A stretch of DNA of 64,000 nucleotides from Episyrphus balteatus (lineage: Eukaryota > Arthropoda > Insecta > Diptera > Syrphidae). How positions within the stretch are numbered: position 1 is the first letter of the stretch; the number at the start of each line of letters is the position of its first letter. Made by a program: the position numbers and the translations under genes. Location: positions 79,050,867-79,114,866 of the forward strand of contig NC_079136.1 of assembly GCF_945859705.1 (NCBI RefSeq). The letters run 5' to 3'. Below the pieces are notes generated by a model that did not search any database, was not told the DNA's origin, and saw only the letters and a list, made by a program, of their open reading frames with translations. Below are positions 46,051 to 57,575 of this stretch, in pieces.

Positions 46051-46615
46051 GCCCAAGTAAATATAATTTGAATTTTTAAAGAAAAAAAAAATTTTGACCG
46101 CCGCACTATAGCCGCACCATAGCCGTTTGGTTTAAAATGTTGCTGCACCACAGCCGCACTCTTTCATTTTATTGGAAAATTTCGCCGCACCATGATTTAT
46201 AATTTTTGATTGAAAAATAAAAAAAAAACACTATCCGACGAGAAGTAAATTCGAACCCGTGGCGTGTGCAGAGGACTTTCAATTAGCAATCCAATTTACG
46301 AACTGGCAGTTTGTTGTTTAAGTCAAAATAACTTCGAAGGCGACTTTTATATTTGTCTAAATACGAGAATAGAATTTTTGATCATGGTGCGGCTGTGGTG
46401 CAGTGAATTTGTTCATATAAAATGAAAAAGTGCGGCTGTGATGCGGCGGTGGTGCAGTGAATTTTTTCATATAAAATGAAAGGGTGCGGCTGTGGTAACA
46501 CAGAGTAGAATTTTTGATTATGGTACGACTGTGGAGCGGCGGAATAGAATTTTTTGTATCATGGTGCGGCGGCGGTGTGCTGCGGTGATGGGCGGAATTT
46601 CATTTTTACTTGGGA
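46051..46615. repeat. MITE with internal GCGGCTGTGGTGC repeats
   Basis: Ends CCCAAGTAAA and TTTACTTGGG. GCCGCAC units near the left face inverted GTGCGGC units near the right. On the right, TGCGGCTGTGGTGCAGTGAA and TTCATATAAAATGAAA alternate about three times. AAATTCGAACCCGTGGCGTG at 46250 is tRNA-like on the minus strand but no cloverleaf closes. Confidence 0.75.
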
Positions 46616-48350
46616 GGGTAAAATTTACCCATCTGTAGAGCAGGTTTAAATTTTAACCAAATTGAAAATTTTAACACAAATTTTAACGCAACTGTGCCGA
46701 TTGTAGTGAGCGGGAACTCGATATATTGCAGGAGGTTAAATATTCAATTTCAAACACAAAATTAAAGAACTGTACCTATAGAATACAATATAAAATTTCG
46801 TCACTGATTTTATAGTTTCTCTTTTCACTTGCGTAAGTAAATATAATAAAACATTGTGACAAACAATTGTCTAATCTCCATAAAAACATAAACAACATGG
46901 ATCTCAATTTAATTTTCTTTAATGCAATGCAATTTGAATTGTTTTCCTACAAATCTTCCGAATAATACGACGTACTTAAAATGCCATTCGGAAACCAATT
47001 TAATAATAAACCAGTGAGTCAGGTACAATCCTCGTTTTCAATATATTTTATATACATTTTTTTTTTAAATAGGTAGATACACAATCAAAAACTCTGAAAG
47101 TAAAGTGGAAATTAAAATTTTCCCTCGTTTATACGAGTGCGAGGTATATTTGTATTTTTAAAAATGAGAAAAAAAAAAGGAGAACACTCTAATCGCCCAT
47201 CATTTGTCCTGACGAAATCCCTGATTTGCTATTAACAGCATCACATAGAAAATAAATGTGAGCTATCTTCGAGAATTCGCAACCAAGTTATAGCATTCCG
47301 TTGCCAGTATATTCTTCTTCCTCATCGTCGTCGTCGTCGTGTGTGCGTCCTTAAAATCAAATTGATACAAAATGGATTGTATTTTTAGCACCAACCATAA
47401 ATTCAACCCTAACTCTATAAAGTACACAGATATCTAAAGTAAGCTTAAGACACGTTCATCTACATATCCAAATTGATGACATTTATTTAAGATCCTTTAT
47501 AAAGTGTAGTACCTACCTACCATCCTTATATAGGCTCTTTTCTTTTGGCTTGGTGTTGTTGGTTACTATACACTCGTAAGAGAAAGATCTATGTATGAGT
47601 TTATTTTTTGTATATACGTGGTATCAAATCACACCTGACACAGAAAGAAGAAAAAAGAACCTAACCACTATATTGCCACGATAAAATCTGTTTATTGCGC
47701 CCAGTTGACAATCTGATAAATTGAGATGGCTTATGCCTGAAGCAAATCAATCAAGCTCGGCTCTTAAAATTTTAGCTCGCGAACTCCGTCAGTCATCCCA
47801 ATATAAACTCCAATATAAGGGTACGCTTTTAAGATCTGCGGAGGAAGTAACCAGGTAAATTTGAAGTATTATTTTCTTGAATTGGTCATGTTTAATGATA
47901 TTCAACCTCAAAGGCGACAAGGACTCTTTGAAATTAATTTAAGGCAATAGAGTGAGTAGGCAAATAAATAAGATTCATATCCGACCCATTTCTAAAGAAG
48001 ATACATACTTATTTTAAAGAAGAAGATGAAGGTTGTTTCTGCTCATGAATTCCTCAATTCATGACAGTTTAGTACCTCACAAGGTATGTGGAGAATTTGA
48101 TAATAATCTTGGTATAGTTTCTATTTCACTGGCTATGGCGTTCAGAAAATTTATATAAATTTAATAATTGAAAGTTAATGGATGAGAGATTGTTTTTGTT
48201 TACTAAATATCCCTTATTCTTGCTTTTGTGCTTGATCCCTCAAACGCTTATTTAAAAAAATTAAAATTTCAGATTGAAAAATATTGAAAACTAAAGTTAG
48301 TATAAAGTGAATGAAAATTTAAAAAACAAACTAACATTAAAGAACTTTGA
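46616..48350. other. AT-rich, (CGT)n microsatellite, no gene seen
   Basis: A CATCGTCGTCGTCGTCGTG run lies at about 47322-47340. Nothing else is supported. Confidence 0.4.
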
Positions 48351-48354
48351 ACTA

Positions 48355-48535
48355 AAAGAGCAAGTACATGTAACTAATGCAGGTTAATATTTTACATTTG
48401 AAAATATGGAATGCAAATAAACTATGTTTTTATTAAACAAAATACAAGGTGAAAAGCAAAGAAAAATTTTACCTTAATAAAGTTCATTAGAAGAATTTGT
48501 TTGTCAATGTGCACTGTGGCGTATACGTGCTCTTT
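48355..48535. repeat. Short foldback, AGAGCAAGTAC ends
   Basis: AAAGAGCAAGTACATGTAAC at the left is mirrored by GTATACGTGCTCTTTTTT at the right. The ends match the 3' end of the CTGT family. Confidence 0.55.
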
Positions 48536-49107
48536 TTTATTTTGATTTTTTTTACTTGCATATGGAGGAGTAGGGGAGGAGAAGACCGTTGATCAAGCTA
48601 GAAAATTTAGACTCATGTTATCATTATTTTAAAGTACTTTATAATGCTGAATTAATGTTGAAACTCATCCATTCAAAAAAATACTAGGGAGATATGGCTT
48701 TGTTTTTATTTGTGTTTAATTTTAATTTCTATTTTAGAAGGTTAACTCATGTTTTATTGTTTGGTTTCAAATACCACTGATTGTCCACTTATTAATGAGA
48801 AGAACAAACCTTGGCCATAATATATCCAAAGCTCAAACAAATACAAGAGGGAAAAAATTATGCACTTTCACCTGAATAACATAATGAGCAATATTAATTC
48901 CTTATTTGGTGTGAAAACTTTTTTTTCAATTTTTGATGTGGTTTGTTTTTTTTTTTTTTTTTTTGCAAATTTTGGTGCAATTCGACCTTAAGTCGTTGTG
49001 AAAATTCCAGCGTCAATTTTTAATCGATTTCGATGTTCTTACATGAAAATATTAAGAAGATATCACTTTGACATCGAATACACCTACTTGCACTAAAATT
49101 TAACTTT

Positions 49108-49629
49108 TTAACCCTTTCGGACCCAGCGTTACTCTCATGTAACATATTTTTAAAAATTCGTAAGAAATATTCCATTAAACAATTTTTTAGGTTTTGATGG
49201 CTTAATTGAAAGATAATAATGCCTAGTTACTTAATTAGTATAAAAAGTTAGTCAAATATCATACTTTTAATTTTTTTGTTTTTTTTTGCAATTTTTTTTT
49301 TTTATATATAGGGTCATAATTTTGAAAAAAAAAAAAAAAATATAAAAATGTTAATCCAGAAAGTGTTTTGTTTTTTGGCTTAGAAGAAGTAGCATACATT
49401 ATTGTTCTATAAAAAAATATTTTCAAAGTTGTCCGACTTTTTTTGGTAGTCATAGGCAGTGCATGTTACTTACATGTAACATGAGAGTAACACATTAGTT
49501 TTGCTATTTATTATTTTGGAAAATAACTTTTTGCTATTCATATTTCTTAGTTGGGATGTTTTTGACACGATAATAATGAAAAAACATTTTTTAATATTGA
49601 TTTTCATAGCTTGGGTTCGAAAGGGTTAA
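49108..49629. repeat. MITE with TTAACCCTTTCG ends
   Basis: TTAACCCTTTCGGACCCA at the left and TGGGTTCGAAAGGGTTAA at the right (one mismatch region), with an inner inverted pair TTACTCTCATGTAACAT and ATGTAACATGAGAGTAA. AT-rich centre, no coding content. Confidence 0.8.
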
Positions 49630-52210
49630 GAAAATCCGTTGAGAATTTGACTTAGAAAAAATAGGTTTAATCATATGAATCTGTGCAAATTTACGACGCG
49701 ACTAGAATTTTTGCGATGGCAGAATGTCGAAAAAATTTTGTTTGCTCAAATTTGCAAAAAAACAAAATACAGTAGCGAGCTTAATGAAAATAAAACAGTT
49801 TCAATACTCCAAATTTGGTAACTTAGTTCTTGTTCAAAACTCTTTAAACCTCTTTCGTTTGCATTTTTTTTTGCTCTCTACTGTATGTTATTTAATCAGT
49901 TCAACAAGCCCAATTGTCGAAAAAAAGATTTTGGGGTGTAGTGAAATTTTCAGCCTTTTCTCTACAATATAGAAAATAGTTGTCAAAATTGTTATTATAA
50001 ATATTTTCCCAGTTCCAAGTGAAGGATATTTCCATAAATAAATGTTTTCTAAAATTTTAATTACAAATTAAAATAATTATTCCAATCATCTGTAAGAGCA
50101 GCTTGTAAGTTTTCTGAAGCATTTGATAATAACCCTTCAATGGCTTAATTCATTTTAAATGTTCTTCACAAGGAAACAAGGCCAAATAAATCTAAGCTAG
50201 AAAAAAAAAAACACATACAAAACTATGTTTCAACTTTTTTACAGCTCCAACTTGTAGGGTTTTAGAAAACTTTAGAGTTCTTAAGAAAAACACGATAAAA
50301 CATCCAGTAAATTGATCCTGAAAAAAATGTATCGCCCAGAAAAAACTAGACACACACTTTTATGTTGGTACGTATGTATACATACTTTTTGCACCTTAAA
50401 GAGATAAAAAATACAACTGTGTGTCCACAAGATGCTCCTACAAGCCGCCGCCGCGCTGCTGCCTGGCTCTCTAGATAAGTTTCATTGCGCTTCCTGAAGC
50501 ACCCGAGACCAAGTAGTGTATCTGCGGTTTGCATATTTGTCCTGCATTCGTTTCATTCACGTTCACGTACATGTTCGCCGTTCGCCCTGAACTCTCTCTA
50601 GTCTCTCGATGTGTGTTGCGCCTTCTAAGCCCTTAAACATTCACCGTATGTAATAAAGCATAAATGAAAAGAAAACAAGAAGCACAACAGAGAGCATACA
50701 TATATATATAGCAATAGCAACCAGCAAGGGAAAACATTTTGCCGTCAAGTGCATGTGTTTTTCACCAGAGGATAAAAAGTTTGCACACCCGCCTTACACA
50801 AACATTTTTTTGGCTCGTTTCAAAAGTACTTGCGCTGGCTGTTCCAAGGATTTGTCTCACTCAAAGGATTTGCACATACAAATCGTGTTTGGGTTGTTCG
50901 TAGGAAATTCATGCCGTCGTTGATATCAGGACATGTGCAGGGGCATAGATGAATTACCCACCTGTGTCGTCGTCGTAGTCGTCCTCATCGTCACCGTCTG
51001 GTTGAATGGTGGTACTATGTGTCGTAAAATGTTCTGTGCAGCATCACCTTAGCCGGGTTGTTAGTTTCTCTTGACAATCATCGTGTATTTTTATCACCCA
51101 GAGCAGTGCGCCCTTGCCCTCCTTTGACGTGTACTTGTGATGAATGTTGGTTTAGGTTTTTTCTGTCACTCCTTCTTGGACATTTGGTTTGGTTTCGTTT
51201 TTTTTTTTCTAAACTTGGTCATTATTTAGCGCAATGTGGACATAAGTATGAAATCTTCGGGCAACACACTACATCTTTGGTGTTGTATAGGTTTGCTCGT
51301 TGCATTTGTGGGAATTTTGATTGAAATTTATGAGAGAACTTGATGAATAGTTCAAAGTGATAATGTTTTTTCAAGTTTTAAAAATTTGTATAGATTGATG
51401 CTTATAAAAGGTTGCACGTTATTTACACAATTCTAACGTGTCCCCAATGTTGATATACCTGCTTATACTTTTCATTTTAAATGCAACACGCAAGAATAAA
51501 CGGAAACTGTTAAACATAGAAATAAGACACGCTAGGAACAAATGGAATTTGTTATAAATTAAATGAATTTCTGGCATGGGTTTTTGTCAAGAAGACGTCT
51601 GACCTAAATATGCATAAATGGATATACATATATTTTAAGTTTCTTAAAAGTTTTTTATTTAAAAAATTCCAGTTAATCTTATATCAAAATCATTTTATTT
51701 TTAGACTGCAAAACAAATTGACTTATGGTGACGACATTTTAATTTCAAGTGCATTTTCATTTTAATTAAGTGTCTGTCACTTAAGTACTTATATTTACTA
51801 TAGAATTACTACAGAATTTACCAAAATGCATTAGAAAAATACCTATATTAAAATTTTACGAACAAAAATTTTTGTGTCTAACACCTATTTGCTGCTTTAA
51901 TTGATCAACTATTTAATATTGAAGCTCAATTGGTTTTACTAACTAGGACGGCAATATAAATTATATCAAATAACTTTTTAAAGTTTTGTTAAGTTAGTTT
52001 TTAATCGGTCACGGTGGTGCACAATTAACATTTTCTTCTAGCTAACTGAATAAATATTGAAATTATTTGACTTTTGCTGACCACTATCGGACTTAATCTT
52101 TTCGACTTAAGATTCTGAAGAAATATTTAGACTAGCACTATGAAAACCACATATTTATTTGGTTAAAACCCTATAAACTATAAAAAAAATCCTAAATCCT
52201 ATTGAAATTG
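49630..52210. other. No recognised gene or transposon
   Basis: GC-richer pieces at 50430-50640 and 50940-51190 with CGTCGTAGTCGTCCTCATCG simple sequence. Frames at 50346-50534 (minus) and 51058-51324 (plus) have no domain. This might be upstream or UTR sequence of an unseen gene. Confidence 0.35.
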
Positions 52211-52212
52211 GT

Positions 52213-52520
52213 CATAGTATAGTTTGGGTTGGAAAATGTATTTTCCGTCGGCTTTTTTGGTCGTATTAAAAACTGCAATGAAACAATTAAGTTAAATTTA
52301 CTTTCTCGGCTTTTCGGCAGGGGTTGCTGCCTTCTTCAGGGGAATTGTAAAAGATATATGTATATGATGTGTTGACAGTAGTTCTTCATATTGGTGTTGA
52401 TTCTGCTCGGCTAGTCCTGCCGAAACGTTGGAAAAGTAAATGTCACTTTATTGTTTCATTGCAATAATAATTATTTCGACCAAAAAAGCCGACGGAAAAC
52501 ACATTTTCCAACCCAAATTA
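52213..52520. mobile_element. Penelope-like terminal fragment in inverted arrangement
   Basis: TTGGGTTGGAAAATG and TTTTCCGTCGGCTTTTTTGG at the left are mirrored by CCAAAAAAGCCGACGGAAAA and CATTTTCCAACCCAA at the right. Inside, CCTGAAGAAGGCAGCAACCC (minus) and CCTGCCGAAACG (plus) are phrases typical of Penelope-like element pseudo-LTRs. No reverse transcriptase remains. Confidence 0.6.
52303..52345 (-). ncRNA. Hammerhead-ribozyme-like core
   Basis: Minus strand: CTGAAGA (52339-52333), stem GGCAG (52331-52327), six-base loop, CTGCC (52320-52316), then GAAA (52315-52312). This is the conserved CUGANGA-stem II-GAAA arrangement. Stems I and III and a cleavage triplet could not be closed with certainty, so activity is doubtful. 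Confidence 0.45.
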
Positions 52521-52705
52521 TAAAACAAATAAATTGTCGCATAAATGCAATTTATTGAAAATGTTCCCAGCAGCTTGGAATCTTTAATTCCACTGGTCTG
52601 CGAAATTTATCTTTTTTTTCTCCTTCAAATAATTTTTCGATATTTTGAAAGATTTCACTTTCTTGAATACAAATCTGTTTTCAGAAAAATTCTAGCACAT
52701 ACCAT

Positions 52706-53680
52706 TTTTTACTTGCGATATAGGTACTATATATCAAGTTATGCATTCGTACAAAAAAAAAAGTTGAGATAACATTTTTCCATGACATTACGATGGTAGA
52801 CAATGCCAAAAAAGTGGGTCCCGGAAGTCCGTCTGTCTGTCTGTCAGTCTGTCTGTCTGTCTGTCTGTATAAAGACCTACAGCCTAAACGAATGGACCGA
52901 TTAATGTCAAACTTGGTATGTAGCGTTATTTGGCGACTCTCCAGAGGGGTTTTTGGAATTAATTTTTTTGGACCAAAAATAAAGGTACTTGTCATATACC
53001 GATTTTAGTAAAATTGAAATATCTCGAAAACGGCTCCAACGATTTTGTTTAAAAAATTCAAATATTAGTTTCAAGCTAAGGTCTATATTTCAATGAAAAA
53101 ATTTTTTTTTGAAAATCATTATTAACGGTACCTGCCATAGAACCGTTTTTTTCAAATTCGAATATCTCTGAAACTTCTTATTCGATTTCAACGAAACTTT
53201 TTGTGAAGAAGCATTTACATAATTTAAATATAAACCAAAAATTAAATTTCAAAAAAAAGAATTTTTGGATTTTTAAAAAAATTTTGAAAATTTTTTTTTG
53301 AAAAATCAAATTTTCGAAAACGGGACATTGAATTTTTTTGAAATTTTGTTTTTAGATGTTGATTACTGATTTCTACAAAATGGCATACCAATATTATTTT
53401 CAAACTTTTTTTCCAAAAAATTATTTATAAAAAATTGTTTTTTTAAAAAACGGCTCTAACGATTTTGAAAATTTTTTTTCTAAAAATACACGTTAATATA
53501 TCAATCAAAACTGCATACTTGTTTTGGAGGGCAATTCAATTTCAGATTTTATTTTATTTTTTTTTTTAAACGAATTTTATTTTTTTTTTTCAAATTTCTA
53601 TATAAAAAGTTTTAAAAATTTAAGCAACTTTAACTCCAAGAGCAAGTTCGTGCGACCCAGTCGTGCATTTTATTTAAAAA
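52706..53680 (+). repeat. CTGT-family repeat, longest plus-strand copy
   Basis: TTACTTGCGATATAGGTACT, ATGCATTCGTACAAAAAA, CATGACATTACGATGGTAGA, AAAAGTGGGTCCCGG, then an interrupted CTGT microsatellite (about 52831-52869). Then CCTAAACGAATGGACCGATT, several CTCGAAAACGGCTCCAACGA-type lines, and the end AGAGCAAGTTCGTGCGACCC at 53640-53659. Confidence 0.8.
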
Positions 53681-53699
53681 TGATTTTTGATTTTTTCGG

Positions 53700-54480
53700 T
53701 CGACCTTGTACAAAATCAAAACACACTGCTTAAAATTGAATATCTGGATGACTTAAAAATGATATCAATTTTATTGAAACGCAGTTTAAAAGAGTCATAT
53801 TTCTTCTAAAAATGGAGCCATTATTTAAGTTTTTCCCTTTATTATTAACAGAGTTATTTACGTCAACATGAGTGATAGTATGCAAATGTACTCCTCTTTT
53901 TAACTAATTAAGCCCGCAGAAGCGAATAGCTAGATAAAAGATTTTAAAAAAGCTTTTTTATGACTATTAAGACCCCAAGGAAAAAATCTGGAGTGCAGGA
54001 AACTTTGAGTATTGTCGCGTTCAAACGGGCCATCCGTAATTTTGAAAATCTTGTAACTCTTAATATCTCGAGAGTGACTGAATATGATTCGAAATACAAA
54101 TATCTTCCTATCTGTCACAAATCATTTTCTTATATTGGTTACGTTCAAAATTGAAGCACAGCAAATTATATCATTTTCAGTCTTTTTTTATCACATTAAC
54201 CTTACTACATTTAAAAACATTAAAAACACACTTTGTGGCGCTGTAACTTTTAAAGTATAATTCTCATTTGAAAATGAATATGGGAGAAAAAAGGATAATT
54301 ATATTTCCAAGCAGAAATAGCTTTGCAAATTTTCTGTCTGGAAAGTCACTCTTAAGATATTGAGAGCTACGCATTTTTAAAAAAAAATTGCAAATTTTTT
54401 TCCGGATTTTTTTCCCCATTTACTGTCTTTATCGGCAGTGCTCTGGGAGAAAATTATAATAAAACTTTAATTACATTTAT
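53700..54480. repeat. Diverged copy of the 36.5-36.9 kb repeat
   Basis: AATATCTCGAGAGTGACTG, TCATTTTCAG, AAAACACACTTTGTGGCGCT and AATTATATTTCCAAGCAGAA follow the same order as at 36590-36870. Confidence 0.5.
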
Positions 54481-55627
54481 GCAAACATTTTTGTATTTTT
54501 TCCAAGACTTAAATATTTACACACATACAAGTAAGAAAAAAAAAATCAGTTAATTCCTGTTTATCTATTTTAAGAAAGGTATAAAGGGTTGAGAGTTTTC
54601 ATAGCTTGTAAGTAAAAACATCAACATAAAGGGCTTTTCACTAACGGCAAACTTATTCATCTTCAGAATCCATCAACCAGTTAACTATGGTATATTATTT
54701 TCATTATCTGTGTAGCGCCTTTGGTAACCTTTTTCACTGAATCGAGAGATGGAAGTGAATTTATTTTTCTTTTTTTTTTGCGCATTATATTCCTCCTACC
54801 GCAGCATTATTTTCCAACGAATAATATAGTGTGTGCAATGTGCATGTATCCATTTGCGTTTGCCTTCAAGCAAAAAGCCAAAGCCAAACAACAACAACAT
54901 AAAACTTTAAAAGCTAAAGTTGCGCCCAAAGTGCATCCTCATCTCTAGAGTTTTTAATAAAAAATTATTAATGTGGCAAAAATACCCTTAGGAACATGAG
55001 ATTAAAGTAAAAGAAAAATACAAAACACCATCATAAGACCCCCCCCAAACACACAATTACTTCTATAACGCGTCCCGTTCCGGTTTAACGTAAACGTAAA
55101 CGGTATAAGGTTCACATTGTTGCAAAATGCAACTGATGCTCCAGAAGCCATTCTGCTGACTAGTCTTCCTTTTAAGGGCCATCGTACCTATATAGGTACA
55201 GCCACCACCTGTATGAAAGTGATTCTACCTTTCGTCCTTGTTATACCGTCACTATGACGTTGCTACTGGTTGCAGATGAGATTATTGAGACCTTAAGAGG
55301 CTCTTCAGCGTCGCTTAAGAAGCCTGCTATTCCGAATGAAAACATCCTTTCTCCATCATAGTCGGCAACTTAAACAAAAGAGTTAGTGGGTCGTCAGTGG
55401 GAAGTGGGTTGTGGTATGTTAAAGTACAAGCAAGCCATAAACTGATTACACGTTTTATATAAGGTTGACTGACTTTGCCAACAACACAAACACACCATCA
55501 GCCACCACCACTTCACACGAAGTTGAAGTTAGCGGTGTATATGTGTAATAACCGTGATTTATGTGTTCCCTTTAAAATTATATGAAACCCTGATAGGTAG
55601 GTAGTAGCTAAACGATTTTCTCTTATA
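54481..55627. other. Mixed-composition DNA, no gene seen
   Basis: A GC-richer stretch at 55035-55360 has no recognised domain in any frame. Frame 54721-54948 (plus) is low-complexity. Confidence 0.4.
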
Positions 55628-57575
55628 CGCTTTGTAAGAAGTAAGGATATCAGAAGTGAAAGAACACACATTCTCGCAAATATGCCATTTCTGCAAGATC
55701 ACTTCCAAAGTAGGTACCGACATAGTTGCAAGTTTTCAAACAAGGTGTTTTTTTTTGCATTTTGCATTCTCTATAAAATGTCCCTCGTCATACTGTTAAA
55801 GGAGGTTTTCATTTTTTTTTTTTCTGAGAAATAAACAACTCTATTCTGGTGTGAGTCCTTGTTCAGTGCTAAAAAGGTTTTTGTATAAATTTAAAGAACA
55901 CCTTATTTGATAGGTGAGGGTTGATACATCACATTATTCAAATTTTATTGTTGGAACAGTGTTTTTGAGGGCTCTTAAAAGATACCAGAGCTGCAATTTT
56001 AAATATAATTTTAATTTATACCGTAAGTCTTAAACAATTTAAATTCTTCAGTAGTTAACATTCAAATCTGCGGTGCATAGTGGATTCGTTCAACAAAGAT
56101 TACAAAAATTAAATTATTTTCAACCCTCTGTTGTCACACCTAGTTTTTCAATCACAGTTGTCACAAGTGGGTCAAAATGAACCTGTTTTTACTAGCTATG
56201 TATATAGGGCAAGTATTGGTTAAGTGCCAAAAAAAATTCGAGGTACAGACATTTTTCAACCTATCTCATGCTGCTAATAATTTTCTTTCAAAAATTACTG
56301 GCACTTGTCTAAATGTACATAGCGTAAACTAAGATTAGCCATAACTTTTTATATAAGATTGTACAAAACTCGGCTGTAATTGTACAAAACTATACAAAAC
56401 TTGTACAAAACTTTGGCATTTTTTTTTAAACCTTTTTTTTAATTTTACGATAGGTCCGGACTGGGGAAACGTTTCCCCAGCCCGGTACTTTCACTAATCT
56501 ATATCTTTGGTTGTATGCTTGTACAAAACTCGGCTTTGGTTCTACAAAAGTAGTTCAAAACTTTGACAGATTTTTTTTTATTTTGCAATAGGTCCGGGCT
56601 GGGGTACGTCTGATTTAAAATTTACAATACACAAATCAGAGAATGTAGAAATACGGGACAAATTTAATAATACGGAACTCTTATACGTCCCGGGCTTCTT
56701 AAATAAAAACCTGGGATAAGCTATAAAAATATGGGACATTCCGGTCAACGTATCTTTAGGACAAGTATTTGTTTCGTGTCCAAAAAAAAAAGTATTGCAA
56801 GCAGATAGCTAAGGATTAAACTAGCTAGGAGGAGTCGTTTAGGCCCGAATCCCCAATTAATTGTAGCCGCCTTAAGGCGCCGCACAGTGGTTCCTCTCTA
56901 TGGAGTCAGTGGAAAAAACTTGTAAAAACTAAACGGGTGGACCGATTTTGTTGAAATTTGAAATGTGAGTAGAATAAAACAAGCTCTTCTTCATGACATA
57001 CAAATTAGGAGCCTTCGTTATTTATATTGATATTTAAAACTTTTATTAAAAAGTAGTGATGTGAAAAAAAAGGTTTCTAGATCAGATTCACTCCCACGTG
57101 CTGTTAGGTGCTATAAATGGTCATTCGTTTTGTTCAGTGAGGTTGTTCTGAATTATTCATAGTAAAAATAAACAATTTTTTGCTCTCCAATAAGTTTTTT
57201 TTTTGTTCCAAACTGTTCTCATTGATTTTCCATTAAGCTGTGAGCTGTCTAGAAAGACTTTTCAGAGCATATTATTATCTGAACTGAGTTTTTTCATGGG
57301 AATATTCTTTGAAACCTAGAAATAATAGGTAAAAAAGAAGTTTATTTAACAAAAAGTTGCATACAAATTCAATCTTTGAATAACAAGCAAGACAAAATAA
57401 ATGACTGAACTTTAAGAATAACATATTTAAGTTTTTAATTTCTTTTCTGCAGCAATGATAGAGTATTTTTATGTTGAATTTTTATTTTTAAACTATGAGT
57501 CGTACAAGAATCTCCGATTTACTTCATTACTCAAATAGTTTTATAAAATATGTAGCTAGTTTCTTCTCTAGAAAA
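55628..57575 (+). repeat. Tandem duplication, copy 1
   Basis: Begins CGCTTTGTAAGAAGTAAGGA. Followed immediately by copy 2, period 1948 bp. Includes GGTCCGGACTGGGGAAACG and GTCCGGGCTGGGGTACGTC phrases, an RTE 3' UTR scrap (GTAGCCGCCTTAAGGCGCC, about 56864) and AAACGGGTGGACCGATTTTG. Compared with copy 2 it lacks short segments near 56243 (ATCAAAACCAACATTAAGAT) and near 56740. Confidence 0.92.

Noticed and set aside
46240..46320. Minus-strand tRNA at the GGGTTCGAATTT motif
   Set aside because: No complementary acceptor ends; sits inside a MITE.
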